A DNA stretch of 64,000 bases from Pseudomonadota bacterium (lineage in GTDB: Bacteria; Pseudomonadota; Gammaproteobacteria; Burkholderiales; Thiobacillaceae). The DNA is taken from NCBI GenBank assembly GCA_029558905.1, contig JAKQCX010000024.1, forward strand, positions 83,511 through 147,510, given 5' to 3'. Made by a program: the position numbers and the translations under genes. Shown one piece after another: positions 55,943-64,000 of the stretch (positions are counted from its first letter, which is position 1; each line of letters starts with the position of its first letter). The notes below the pieces were generated by a model. The model saw only the letters and a list, made by a program, of their open reading frames with translations, was not told the origin of the DNA and ran no database searches.

Positions 55943-57040
55943 ATGCCCGGCAATTCTCTCGGTTTGCTCTTTTGCGTGACCACCTTCGGCGAGTCCCATG
56001 GCCCGGCCATCGGCTGTGTGGTGGATGGCTGTCCACCCGGGCTGGCATTGACGGAGGCTGAGATCCAGGTCGATCTGGACCGGCGCAAACCGGGCACCTC
56101 CCGGCACGTGACCCAGCGACGGGAGTCGGATACGGTGGAGATCCTGTCCGGAGTGTTCGAGGGCAGGACCACCGGCAGCCCCATCGCCCTGCTGATCCGC
56201 AATGAGGATCAGCGCAGCAAGGACTACGGCAACATCGCCGCCACCTTCCGGCCAGGGCATGCGGACTACACCTACACCCAGAAATACGGTTTCCGTGACT
56301 ATCGCGGCGGTGGCCGCTCCTCGGCCCGGGAAACGGCGGCGCGGGTGGCGGCGGGGGCCATCGCCAAGAAGTGGCTGCACGAGCAATACGGCACTCTCAT
56401 CCGCGGCTACCTGGCCCAGCTGGGCCCCATCGTGGTGGATTTCAAAGCATGGGAAGGAGTCAACCGGAATCCCTTCTTTTCCCCGGACCCCGAGGCCATA
56501 CCGGCCCTGGAGCAGTACATGGATGCCCTGCGCAGGGAGGGAGATTCCGTGGGGGCGCGCATCAACGTGGTGGCGGACAACGTGCCGGTTGGGCTGGGTG
56601 AGCCGGTGTTCGATCGCCTGGATGCGGATCTGGCCCATGCGCTCATGAGCATCAATGCGGTGAAGGGTGTGGAGATCGGCGATGGTTTCGCCTGCGTGGC
56701 CCAGAAGGGGACCGAGCACCGTGACGAACTCAGCCCCCGGGGCTTTCTTTCCAACCATGCCGGGGGCGTGCTGGGGGGGATTTCCACGGGCCAGGCCATC
56801 ACCGCTTCCATTGCCATCAAGCCCACTTCCAGCATCCGCATCCCCGGGCGTTCCATCGATCTGACCGGTGCGCCCATCGAGGTGGTCACGCACGGCCGCC
56901 ACGACCCCTGCGTGGGCATCCGCGCCGCCCCCATCGCCGAGGCCATGCTGGCCATCGTGCTCATGGACCATGCCCTGCGGCAGCGGGCCCAGAACGCCGA
57001 TGTGATGCCGCCATCCCCCCCCATCCCGGGCCAGGCCTGA
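55943..57040 (+). CDS. aroC: Chorismate synthase
   Basis: 365-aa FMN-dependent enzyme that forms chorismate, the last step of the shikimate pathway. Signatures: [33 protein letters not shown], and [20 protein letters not shown] 55943 gives the family N-terminus; an upstream in-frame region lacks support and overlaps the divergent cytochrome promoter. No strong ribosome site is seen. A MFS gene follows after 7 nt. Confidence 0.97.
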   Translation: MPGNSLGLLFCVTTFGESHGPAIGCVVDGCPPGLALTEAEIQVDLDRRKPGTSRHVTQRRESDTVEILSGVFEGRTTGSPIALLIRNEDQRSKDYGNIAATFRPGHADYTYTQKYGFRDYRGGGRSSARETAARVAAGAIAKKWLHEQYGTLIRGYLAQLGPIVVDFKAWEGVNRNPFFSPDPEAIPALEQYMDALRREGDSVGARINVVADNVPVGLGEPVFDRLDADLAHALMSINAVKGVEIGDGFACVAQKGTEHRDELSPRGFLSNHAGGVLGGISTGQAITASIAIKPTSSIRIPGRSIDLTGAPIEVVTHGRHDPCVGIRAAPIAEAMLAIVLMDHALRQRAQNADVMPPSPPIPGQA

Positions 57041-57047
57041 GCTGGGC

Positions 57048-58217
57048 ATGAGCCAGCAGGCCGGGGGCGTGCCCTACTGGCGCCTGTCCGGTTTCTATTT
57101 CTTCTATTTCGCCTTCGTGGGCGTGATGGCCCCCTATTGGGGCCTGTACCTGCGTGCCCTGGCCTTCGATGCCTGGCAGATCGGCGTGCTCATGTCCCTG
57201 CTCCAGGTCATGCGCATCTTCGCTCCCAACGTCTGGGGCCACATCGCCGACCGCACCGGCCGGCGGGTGGCCATCGTGCAGCTGGCGGCCTTCGTCTGTC
57301 TCATCGCCTTCGTGGGGGTGTTCTGGGTCACCCGCTTCTGGCCCCTGTTTCTGATCATGAGCCTCATCAGCTTTTTCTGGAGTGCCTCCCTGCCCCTGGT
57401 GGAGGCCATCACCCTGTCCCACCTCCGGGAGCACACGGAGCGTTATGGCCGCATCCGGCTCTGGGGCTCCGTGGGCTTCATCCTGGTGGTGGTGGGGCTG
57501 GGGACGGCCCTGGACCACGCCTCCATCCGCCTGGTGCTGTGGGTGGTGTTGCTGCTGCTGCTGGGCATCCTGGTCACGGCGCACCTGGTCCCTGAGGCGC
57601 AGGTGGGCCACCCGGACCAGGAACATACCCCCCTGGGCCGGGTGCTGCGCCGTCCCCAGGTCTGGGCCCTCATCCTCGCGGGCCTGCTCATGACCGCTGC
57701 GCATGGGCCGTATTACACCTTCTTCACCATCCATCTGGTGGAACTGGGCTACAGCAAGAGCCTGGCGGGGTGGTTGTGGGCCCTGGGGGTGGTGAGCGAG
57801 ATCGGCGTCTTCCTGCTCATGCCCCGGGTTTTCGCCCGCGCGCGGGTGGAAAGCGTACTGCTACTGACCCTGCTGGCGGCGTTCCTGCGCTTCCTGCTCA
57901 TCGGCCATGGGGCGGGCCACCTGCCCCTGCTGCTTTTCGCGCAACTGCTGCACGCCCTGACCTTTGGCGCCTACCACGCCTCCGCCATGAGTCTGGTGCA
58001 CCGGCATTTCACCGGCCGCAACCAGGCCCGGGGCCAGGCCCTGTACAACAGCCTCGCTCTGGGGGTGGGGGGCACCCTGGGCAGCCTTGTCGCCGGTGCC
58101 CTGTGGGATGCACTGGGAGCAGGCATGACATTTGCCACGGGGGCCGGCATGGCGTTGCTGGCGGTCTGCATATTTGCCCTGAAAGGCCGCCCACCCAGGG
58201 TGGGAAGTGGCGGCTAG
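57048..58217 (+). CDS. MFS transporter, HcaT/3-phenylpropionate-like
   Basis: 389-aa carrier with 12 predicted membrane helices. The WRLSGFYFFYFAFVGVMAPYWGLYL start and the GxxADRTGRR loop (WGHIADRTGRRVAI) resemble the HcaT/PPP family. The substrate is unknown; an aromatic acid is a guess. It is 7 nt after aroC and 61 nt before leuC, so it may be part of a biosynthetic unit. Confidence 0.82.
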   Translation: MSQQAGGVPYWRLSGFYFFYFAFVGVMAPYWGLYLRALAFDAWQIGVLMSLLQVMRIFAPNVWGHIADRTGRRVAIVQLAAFVCLIAFVGVFWVTRFWPLFLIMSLISFFWSASLPLVEAITLSHLREHTERYGRIRLWGSVGFILVVVGLGTALDHASIRLVLWVVLLLLLGILVTAHLVPEAQVGHPDQEHTPLGRVLRRPQVWALILAGLLMTAAHGPYYTFFTIHLVELGYSKSLAGWLWALGVVSEIGVFLLMPRVFARARVESVLLLTLLAAFLRFLLIGHGAGHLPLLLFAQLLHALTFGAYHASAMSLVHRHFTGRNQARGQALYNSLALGVGGTLGSLVAGALWDALGAGMTFATGAGMALLAVCIFALKGRPPRVGSGG

Positions 58218-58278
58218 AGCCATGGAAATGCGACAATTGGGTGGTTTTCGCGAGCAGTGATGGTGTGACGGTGATGGC

Positions 58279-59703
58279 ATGACCCCCAGGACCTTGTACG
58301 ACAAATTGTGGGACGCCCACGTGGTGCACCAGGAGCCCGATGGCACGGCCCTGATCTATATCGACCGCCACCTGGTGCATGAAGTCACCAGTCCCCAGGC
58401 CTTCGAGGGCCTGCGCATGCATGGGCGCAAGCTGTGGCGTGCCGATTCCATACTGGCCACGCCGGATCACAACGTGCCCACCACGGACCGTCAGGCCGGG
58501 ATTGCCGATCCCATATCCCGCAACCAGGTGGAGACCCTGGGGGCCAACTGCCAGGATTTCGGCCTCACCGAGTTCGGCATGCACGACCCGCGTCAGGGCA
58601 TCGTGCATGTCATCGGTCCGGAACAGGGCTTCACCCAGCCTGGCGTGACCCTGGTATGCGGTGACTCCCATACCAGCACGCATGGGGCCTTTGGCGCGCT
58701 GGCCTTCGGCATCGGTACCTCCGAGGTGGAACACGTCATGGCCACCCAGTGTCTGTGGCAGAAGAAATCCAGGACCATGCTGGTACAGGTGGAGGGCGAA
58801 CTGCCCCTGGGGGTCACGGCCAAGGACATCGTATTGGCGGTCATCGGTCGCATCGGTACCGCGGGGGGAACGGGCTACGCCATGGAATTCGGTGGCTCCA
58901 CCATCCGTGGCCTGTCCATGGAGGGACGCATGACCCTTTGCAACATGGCCATCGAGGCCGGTGCCCGGGCCGGGCTGGTGGCGGTGGACGACACCACCAT
59001 CGACTACCTGCGGGACAAGCCCCAGGCCCCCAAGGGGGCGATGTGGGACCGGGCCGTGACCTGGTGGCGCACCCTGGTATCGGATCCGGGGGCCCACTTT
59101 GACACCGTGGTGGAACTGACCGCGGCGGAGATCCGCCCCCAGGTTACCTGGGGAACCTCGCCGGAGATGGTGGTGCCCGTGGACGGCCGCGTGCCGGATC
59201 CGGCGGAAGCCCCGGATGCGGTACGCCAGGCGGACTGGGAACGGGCCCTCCAGTACATGGGGCTCACGGCGCATACCCCCATCCAGGAGATTGCCGTGGA
59301 CAAGGTCTTCATCGGCTCCTGCACCAACTCCCGTATCGAGGATCTGCGGGATGCGGCGGCCGTGGTGCAATGGGGCCTGCAGCAGGGCCGCAGGGTGGCG
59401 GATAACGTGAAACAGGCCCTGGTGGTGCCGGGCTCCGGCCTGGTGAAGAGCCAGGCGGAAAGGGAAGGGTTGGACAGGATATTCATCGAGGCGGGATTCG
59501 AGTGGCGGGAGCCGGGTTGTTCCATGTGCCTGGCCATGAACGCCGACCGGCTGGAACCGGGTGAGCGTTGTGCCTCCACTTCCAACCGCAATTTCGAGGG
59601 TCGGCAGGGGCAGGGTGGGCGCACCCACCTGGTGAGCCCCGCCATGGCGGCAGCCGCGGCTGTATATGGACATTTTGTTGATATCCGAGAGGCATTGAAA
59701 TGA
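58279..59703 (+). CDS. leuC: 3-isopropylmalate dehydratase large subunit
   Basis: 474-aa [4Fe-4S] enzyme of leucine synthesis. Signature sequences are [36 protein letters not shown] and [11 protein letters not shown], the Cys of the last two binding the cluster. It interconverts 2- and 3-isopropylmalate with LeuD. Its stop overlaps the entericidin gene (ATGA). Confidence 0.97.
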   Translation: MTPRTLYDKLWDAHVVHQEPDGTALIYIDRHLVHEVTSPQAFEGLRMHGRKLWRADSILATPDHNVPTTDRQAGIADPISRNQVETLGANCQDFGLTEFGMHDPRQGIVHVIGPEQGFTQPGVTLVCGDSHTSTHGAFGALAFGIGTSEVEHVMATQCLWQKKSRTMLVQVEGELPLGVTAKDIVLAVIGRIGTAGGTGYAMEFGGSTIRGLSMEGRMTLCNMAIEAGARAGLVAVDDTTIDYLRDKPQAPKGAMWDRAVTWWRTLVSDPGAHFDTVVELTAAEIRPQVTWGTSPEMVVPVDGRVPDPAEAPDAVRQADWERALQYMGLTAHTPIQEIAVDKVFIGSCTNSRIEDLRDAAAVVQWGLQQGRRVADNVKQALVVPGSGLVKSQAEREGLDRIFIEAGFEWREPGCSMCLAMNADRLEPGERCASTSNRNFEGRQGQGGRTHLVSPAMAAAAAVYGHFVDIREALK

Positions 59704-59885
59704 GCGACATGAACAGTGAAGGGGGTGGCATCCCGCGCAAGTGGATCATCCTGGGCGTGGTGAAGGTGGTTTTGCTGCTGGTGGCCGTGGGTGTGGTGTT
59801 CAGCATCTATGGCTGCAATACCATGCGCGGCGTGGGTCAGGACATCGAGAAGGCGGGAGAGGCCATCCAGAGGTCCACGCGATGA
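59700..59885 (+). CDS. Entericidin A/B-family small lipoprotein
   Basis: 61-aa protein with a membrane/signal segment ([21 protein letters not shown]), then a lipobox-like SIYGC and the conserved [17 protein letters not shown] typical of the entericidin family. The N-terminal stretch before the membrane segment is unusually long (about 14 residues). It overlaps leuC and leuD by 4 nt on each side (ATGA both times). Entericidins are toxin/antidote-like lipoproteins in E. coli, but many homologues elsewhere have no known role. The placement between leuC and leuD recurs in betaproteobacteria. Confidence 0.85.
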   Translation: MSDMNSEGGGIPRKWIILGVVKVVLLLVAVGVVFSIYGCNTMRGVGQDIEKAGEAIQRSTR

Positions 59886-60520
59886 CACCCTTCACCCGGC
59901 TGCAGGGCCTGGTGGTGCCCCTGGACCGGGCCAATGTGGATACGGATGCCATCATCCCCAAGCAGTTCCTCAAGTCCATCCAGCGTACCGGCTTCGGCCC
60001 CAATGCCTTTGACGCGTGGCGTTATCTGGACCACGGCGAGCCGGGCATGGATCATGGCAAGCGTCCACTGAACCCGGATTTCGTGCTCAACCAGCCCCGT
60101 TACCAGGGTGCCTCGGTGCTGCTGGCGCGCGAGAACTTCGGTTGCGGCTCCAGCCGGGAACATGCGCCCTGGGCCCTGGAGGACTACGGCTTTAGAGCCA
60201 TCATCGCCCCCAGCTTCGCCGACATCTTCTACAACAACTGCTTCAAGAACGGCCTGCTGCCTATTGTCCTGCCCGATACGGTGGTGGACCGGCTGTTCCG
60301 TGAGACCTTCGCCCGGGAAGGCTATCGCCTGGACATCGATCTGGCGGCCCAGACCGTGACCACGCCCGGCGACCAGGTCTTTGACTTCGATGTGGATGCC
60401 CAGCGCAAGCATCGTCTCCTGCACGGTCTGGACGACATCGGTCTGACCCTGCAGCTGACGGACAGGATCCTGGCCTACGAGGCCCGGCGCAGACAGGAAG
60501 TCCCTTGGCTGTTCGCCTGA
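59882..60520 (+). CDS. leuD: 3-isopropylmalate dehydratase small subunit
   Basis: 212-aa partner of LeuC. It begins [20 protein letters not shown], and has [14 protein letters not shown] and the [13 protein letters not shown] loop that recognises the substrate. ATG 59882 overlaps the entericidin stop by 4 nt, showing translational coupling. leuB follows after 10 nt. Confidence 0.97.
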   Translation: MTPFTRLQGLVVPLDRANVDTDAIIPKQFLKSIQRTGFGPNAFDAWRYLDHGEPGMDHGKRPLNPDFVLNQPRYQGASVLLARENFGCGSSREHAPWALEDYGFRAIIAPSFADIFYNNCFKNGLLPIVLPDTVVDRLFRETFAREGYRLDIDLAAQTVTTPGDQVFDFDVDAQRKHRLLHGLDDIGLTLQLTDRILAYEARRRQEVPWLFA

Positions 60521-60530
60521 AAGGAAGCCC

Positions 60531-61595
60531 ATGAAACTCGCAGTCCTGCCGGGCGACGGCATCGGCCCGGAGATCGTCGCCCAGGCGGTCAAGGTCCTGA
60601 ACGTACTCAGGGCGGATGGCCTGAAGATCGAAATGGAAGAGGCTCCCATCGGCGGAGCGGGCTATGACAGCGCCGGCGACCCCCTGCCGCAGGCCACCTT
60701 CAAATTGGCACAGGACGCCGATGCCGTGCTGCTGGGGGCGGTGGGCGACTGGAAATATGACGATCTGCCTCGGGACATGCGCCCCGAGCGGGGATTGCTG
60801 CGCATCCGCAAGGATCTGAACCTGTTCGCCAACTTGCGTCCCGCCCTGCTGTATCCAGAGCTGGCCTCTGCTTCCACGCTCAAGCCCGAGGTGGTGTCCG
60901 GTCTGGACCTGATGATCGTGCGTGAGCTCACCGGCGACATCTACTTCGGCCAGCCGCGTGGCATTTCCAGGTTGAAAAATGGCGAGCGCGAGGGCATCAA
61001 CACCATGCGCTACTCCGAGTCGGAGATCCGCCGCATCGGCCGCATCGCCTTCGACATCGCCATGAAACGCAATAAAAAGGTCTGTTCCGTGGACAAGGCC
61101 AATGTGCTGGAGACCACGGAGTTGTGGCGTCAGGTGATGATCGAGATCGCCCGCGATTATCCCGAGGTGGAACTCGGCCACATGTATGTGGACAACGCCG
61201 CGATGCAGCTGGTGCGCGCGCCCAGGCAGTTCGACGTCATGGTCACCGGCAACATCTTCGGCGACATCCTCTCGGACGAGGCCGCCATGCTCACCGGCTC
61301 CATCGGCATGCTGCCCTCCGCCTCCCTGGACGAGCACAACAAGGGCATGTACGAACCCAGCCATGGTTCCGCCCCGGACATCGCCGGCAAGGACATGGCC
61401 AACCCGCTGGCCACCATCCTGTCCGTAGCCATGATGTTCAGATACACCTTCAACGACCCGGCAAGCGCCGACCGCATCGACAACGCGGTGAGGAAGGTCA
61501 TCGCCCAGGGTTACCGTACTGGCGACATCTGGACGCAGGGCAGTGAGAAGGTATCCTGCTCTGGCATGGGCGATGCCGTCGTCGCGGCCATGTAG
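60531..61595 (+). CDS. leuB: 3-isopropylmalate dehydrogenase
   Basis: 354-aa NAD-dependent oxidative decarboxylase of leucine synthesis. It begins [18 protein letters not shown] and contains [25 protein letters not shown], and the divalent-metal/substrate region [17 protein letters not shown]. It completes the leuC-ecn-leuD-leuB set. leuA is not in the window. A 12-bp inverted repeat overlaps its stop codon. Confidence 0.97.
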   Translation: MKLAVLPGDGIGPEIVAQAVKVLNVLRADGLKIEMEEAPIGGAGYDSAGDPLPQATFKLAQDADAVLLGAVGDWKYDDLPRDMRPERGLLRIRKDLNLFANLRPALLYPELASASTLKPEVVSGLDLMIVRELTGDIYFGQPRGISRLKNGEREGINTMRYSESEIRRIGRIAFDIAMKRNKKVCSVDKANVLETTELWRQVMIEIARDYPEVELGHMYVDNAAMQLVRAPRQFDVMVTGNIFGDILSDEAAMLTGSIGMLPSASLDEHNKGMYEPSHGSAPDIAGKDMANPLATILSVAMMFRYTFNDPASADRIDNAVRKVIAQGYRTGDIWTQGSEKVSCSGMGDAVVAAM

Positions 61596-61688
61596 GTGGC
61601 CCGCCGGGCGGAATGGATTGAAGGCGGGGCGGTCCGGTATGCTGCCCTGAGGCCGGACGTGGAATTGTGGCCGGCAGGCGGGCCACCT
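61594..61688. repeat. 95-bp element bounded by 12-bp perfect inverted repeats
   Basis: AGGTGGCCCGCC at 61594-61605 is repeated in inverse at 61677-61688, separated by 71 nt. An inner GTCCGG / CCGGAC pair lies between them. The left copy overlaps the leuB stop. The loop is long for a terminator; a small non-autonomous mobile-element remnant or structured 3-prime end is plausible. Confidence 0.5.
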
Positions 61689-61758
61689 GCAGCCATTTCA
61701 TGGCGCGCCAAGATAGTCGTCTGTTTGCCTGCCCAACTCCGCGCGCAACGGGCTGGCG

Positions 61759-61857
61759 ATGATGGTCTTCTACAATCATCGCGGACTGCATTCGTTGCAG
61801 GACTACCACTGCCCTGTGCAGCACGAACAACACCGGTTCGAGGCGCAGCGTACGTAA
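61759..61857 (+). pseudogene. C-terminal relic of an IS3-family transposase
   Basis: A 32-codon open segment translates to VFYNHRGLHSLQDYHCPVQ near its start, resembling the conserved FYN-x2-R-x-HS-x2-GY-x2-P end of IS3-family OrfB proteins. The rest of the element is absent. It lies in the 364-nt gap between leuB and dmeR. Assignment rests on this short motif. Confidence 0.5.
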
Positions 61858-61926
61858 GCCTCGTCAATCGTGGGTAAGAACTCTACGAAACAGGGCCAGT
61901 TCGATGCATTGTGTCGCATCGTTTAA

Positions 61927-61947
61927 CATAACCCCCTATACCATACT
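61927..61947 (+). promoter_or_regulatory. Putative CsoR/RcnR-type operator upstream of dmeR
   Basis: CATAACCCCCTATACCATAC has the C-tract flanked by AT-rich arms that RcnR/FrmR/DmeR repressors bind (TAC-C5/6-AT pattern). It lies 13 nt before the dmeR ATG, as expected for autorepression. Inferred from similarity to known operators. Confidence 0.55.
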
Positions 61948-61959
61948 GGACTGCTCATC

Positions 61960-62232
61960 ATGTCTCACACCACTCGACAGAGAGACAAGCTGATCGCCCG
62001 CGTGCGCCGTATCAAGGGGCAAATTGAAGGTATCGAACGTGCCCTGGAGGCCGAGGCCGCCTGCGTCGAGGTTCTGCGCCAGATCGCATCCGTGCGAGGC
62101 GCGGTTAGCGGCTTGACCGTCGAGGTCATGGAAGACCATCTGCGCGAGCATGTCCTGGCCGTTCCGACCGACAAGGCGCGGCAACAGGGCGGCGAAGAAA
62201 TGATCGAGATCATCCGTACCTACCTGAAATAA
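61960..62232 (+). CDS. dmeR: Ni/Co-responsive repressor DmeR (CsoR/RcnR/FrmR family)
   Basis: 90-aa all-helical metal-sensing repressor. The four metal ligands known from RcnR are in the same positions: H3, C35, H60 and H64. The basic RVRRIKGQIEGIERAL helix binds DNA. The ligand set distinguishes it from Cu-sensing CsoR and formaldehyde-sensing FrmR, although overall sequence is close to FrmR. It is followed by dmeF after 52 nt, and has an operator-like sequence upstream. On metal binding it should release the operator. Confidence 0.85.
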   Translation: MSHTTRQRDKLIARVRRIKGQIEGIERALEAEAACVEVLRQIASVRGAVSGLTVEVMEDHLREHVLAVPTDKARQQGGEEMIEIIRTYLK

Positions 62233-62284
62233 ACCCTCCACCTTCCGGTGGCCCCGTAGGACACATGACAACCCGGATTTACTG

Positions 62285-63232
62285 ATGACCACGAACAGCT
62301 TCTCAACGCCTGGCCACGATCACTTCTTCCTTGGCAGCGACCACCAGCGCAATGAGCGCAAGGTGTGGCTGGTGATTGCACTGACCACCAGCATGATGGT
62401 GGTGGAAATCGTCTCCGGCACCCTCTATGGCTCAATGGCGCTGGTAGCCGATGGCTGGCATATGTCCACCCATGCCGGTGCCATGCTGATCGCCGCACTG
62501 GCCTACCGCTTCGCACGTCGCAACATCGGCAATCCGCGTTTCACCTTCGGCACCGGCAAGCTTGGCGACCTCGCCGGATTCGCCAGTGCGGTGCTGCTGG
62601 CCCTGATCGCCTTGCTGGTCGGCTGGGAGAGTCTGGTTCGTCTGACCCAGCCCATCCATATCGACTTCGAGCAGGCCATTGCGGTGGCCATCTTGGGATT
62701 GATCGTCAATCTGGTCTGCGCATGGCTGTTGAAGGACAGCCATTCCCATCATGGTCACCACCTCCACCATCATCGCGACGAGCGCCACGCGCAGCGCAAG
62801 GCCCGCGACAACAACCTGCGCGCGGCATATCTGCATGTGATGGCCGATGCCCTGACTTCCGTGCTCGCCATCGTCGCGCTGCTGCTGGGACGCAGCTATG
62901 GCTGGACGTGGGCCGATCCAGTCATGGGCGTGGTCGGCGCGCTGGTGATCGCGCGATGGTCGTGGGGCCTCATCCGGGACACCGGCAGCGTGCTGCTCGA
63001 TGCCGCAGCCGAAGGCGAGGAAGTCCGGGAAGAAATCCGCGAAGCGATCGCGCCCACGGGCAGCGCGGTCACGGATCTTCACGTGTGGCAGGTCGGCCCC
63101 GGCCATTACGCGGCGATTGTTTCGCTGATGGCGTGGGAGCCCCGAGAGCCTGCGCATTACAAGGCGCTGCTCGCCCACATCCACGAGTTGGCACACGTCA
63201 CCGTTGAGGTGGAGCGTGGGGCGGCGACATGA
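62285..63232 (+). CDS. dmeF: Cation diffusion facilitator DmeF (Co/Ni efflux)
   Basis: 315-aa inner-membrane antiporter with six membrane helices. The metal site pairs are in ADGWHMSTHAG (TM2) and HVMADALTSV (TM5). A His-rich cytoplasmic loop (HSHHGHHLHHHRDERH) lies between TM4 and TM5, and a C-terminal regulatory domain begins near VTDLHVWQVGPGHYA. DmeF proteins export cobalt and nickel. It is paired with dmeR and flanked on both sides by IS3-family relics, suggesting horizontal transfer. Confidence 0.9.
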   Translation: MTTNSFSTPGHDHFFLGSDHQRNERKVWLVIALTTSMMVVEIVSGTLYGSMALVADGWHMSTHAGAMLIAALAYRFARRNIGNPRFTFGTGKLGDLAGFASAVLLALIALLVGWESLVRLTQPIHIDFEQAIAVAILGLIVNLVCAWLLKDSHSHHGHHLHHHRDERHAQRKARDNNLRAAYLHVMADALTSVLAIVALLLGRSYGWTWADPVMGVVGALVIARWSWGLIRDTGSVLLDAAAEGEEVREEIREAIAPTGSAVTDLHVWQVGPGHYAAIVSLMAWEPREPAHYKALLAHIHELAHVTVEVERGAAT

Positions 63233-63442
63233 ATGCCTGAGCCGCATTGAAGCGTTCGGCACGTCCTTCTGCGTGATGCCCTGAGCGATCAAGACGTGTC
63301 GGCGCGGTGCCCGTCAGGCTTTGCGGACTGTGCCCCGTGCCGTCTTCGCCGTCTCGGCCTTTGGCTTCTATCCCAAAGGCCTCCGCGTCTGCGGCGCTGC
63401 GCTTGCCTCCAGGAGAATGCCTTGCGCTCACCGCGAGCCCCG
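63233..63442. other. 210-nt gap between dmeF and transposase relic
   Basis: No coding frame recognised. The sequence is GC-rich and probably belongs to the degraded mobile element downstream. Confidence 0.4.
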
Positions 63443-63857
63443 TGCGATACCAACCTGCTGCCGTAGGTGCTGCGCGTCTGGCAGGCCGCTGTGCGGGCCC
63501 ATGGGGCCGGGAAGGTCTGGCGCCAACTCAACCGAGAAGACGGCGCGGTGACGTGCCGCACCGTCGAGTGACTGATGTGCCTGCTCCGGCTGCGTGGCGT
63601 ACGCCGTGGCAAGGCAGCGCGCACCACGATTCCGGATGCCAAGGTGCCGTGCCTTCTGGATCGGGTCAGCCACCAGTTCAAGGCCGACCGCCCCATCCGC
63701 TTTGGGTGTCCGACTTCGCCCGTGTTTCCACCGGGCAGGACCGGCCGTATGTGGCCTTCGTGATGACATGTTTGCCCCCCGCACCGTGGGCTGGCGGGTG
63801 AGTCACTCCATACACACGGACTTCGTCCTGGATGCCCTGGAACCTATCCTCCTTGCT
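63443..63857 (+). pseudogene. Degraded IS3-family transposase (OrfB) gene
   Basis: Three frames together reconstruct an IS3-type OrfB middle: VWQAAVRAHGAGKVWRQLNR, then a TGA stop at 63569-63571 where Arg is expected, then RGVRRGKAARTTIPDAKV and DRVSHQFKADRP. A frameshift leads to WVSDFARVSTGQ, and a second to DMFAPRTVGWRV and HTDFVLDALE. The DDE residues lie in parts of this. At least one nonsense and two frameshift changes make it inactive. The relic stops where the IS1380-like element begins. Confidence 0.8.
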
Positions 63858-63860
63858 AAC

Positions 63861-64000
63861 CCGGATATTTCATAGAGAGGTCGGCGGAACCGCCGGGAAG
63901 GCGCTCCAATGCAGGTGTCCAGGCCGTATTGAGAGGAGTTCCGCCAATGCCAAAGTGTACCGCTGACGAGCTGGGCTTTGGGCGCCAGGGACGGCGCCGG
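63861..64000 (+). mobile_element. IS1380-like insertion sequence, left end (continues outside)
   Basis: The sequence starting CCCGGATATTTCATAG resembles the ends of IS1380-family elements and interrupts the IS3 relic. A CGGCGG-AA-CCGCCG hairpin lies at 63882-63895. A transposase start (next entry) follows. The right end is outside the window. The family assignment is from a short stretch. Confidence 0.55.
63947..64000 (+). CDS. IS1380-family transposase, N-terminus only
   Basis: ATG 63947 follows GAGGAG by about eight bases. The 18 codons visible give MPKCTADELGFGRQGRRR, resembling the N-terminus of IS1380 transposases (Lys/Cys start and FG-x3-RR before the first catalytic region). The gene continues beyond the window edge. 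It may be intact. Confidence 0.5.
   Translation, partial: MPKCTADELGFGRQGRRR

Noticed and set aside
63198..63431. Minus-strand 77-codon frame after dmeF
   Set aside because: Low-complexity translation with no recognised family, in a region of decayed mobile DNA.

Overview
The window is a GC-rich, densely packed proteobacterial chromosome segment. SMC instead of MukB, a pyruvate dehydrogenase set whose E3 carries its own lipoyl domain, an entericidin-type lipoprotein gene between leuC and leuD, and a narK1-narK2-narGHJI arrangement fit a respiratory, nitrate-reducing betaproteobacterium best. A gammaproteobacterium of the Chromatiales type cannot be excluded from sequence alone. REGION 1 (1-18170) is an anaerobic nitrate-respiration island. 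It holds the nitrate sensor kinase NarX (cut by the left edge), two nitrate/nitrite carriers and the membrane nitrate reductase NarGHJI. These are followed by a DsrC-like protein with no cysteine and a DUF2249 protein that share an upstream element, then a YhcC-type radical SAM protein coupled to UbiU, UbiV and UbiT (oxygen-independent ubiquinone synthesis), a DUF3079 protein, an FmdE-like protein and a YiiM-type MOSC protein. Together they supply signal, substrate transport, reductase and an anoxic quinone pool. REGION 2 (18181-28605) is mixed: a Cys-rich exported protein, the ABC-F protein YheS, a secreted protein made of about 14 short Met/Asn/Pro repeats, an atypical PilZ protein overlapping an FGGY sugar kinase, a TauD-like dioxygenase, QueF and SMC. 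REGION 3 (28653-41033) is one long minus-strand run: rseP-bamA-skp-lpxD-fabZ-lpxA-lpxB-rnhB, then 12 nt later motA-motB, a membrane methyltransferase and an HDOD protein. It joins outer-membrane assembly and lipid A synthesis to flagellar stators. REGION 4 (41233-61595) has mfd, a YihY membrane protein fused to a cyclic-nucleotide-binding domain, a DUF1015 protein, the pyruvate dehydrogenase genes aceE-aceF-lpdA, an M17 aminopeptidase, a monohaem cytochrome c, aroC, an MFS carrier and leuC-ecn-leuD-leuB. REGION 5 (61596-64000) is a mobile-element-rich right end. A DmeR-DmeF cobalt/nickel efflux pair lies between IS3-family transposase relics, and an IS1380-like element begins inside the second relic and runs off the window. 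No tRNA, rRNA, CRISPR array or prophage was seen. Very long antisense frames opposite narG, yheS, mfd and aceE are GC-driven shadows.
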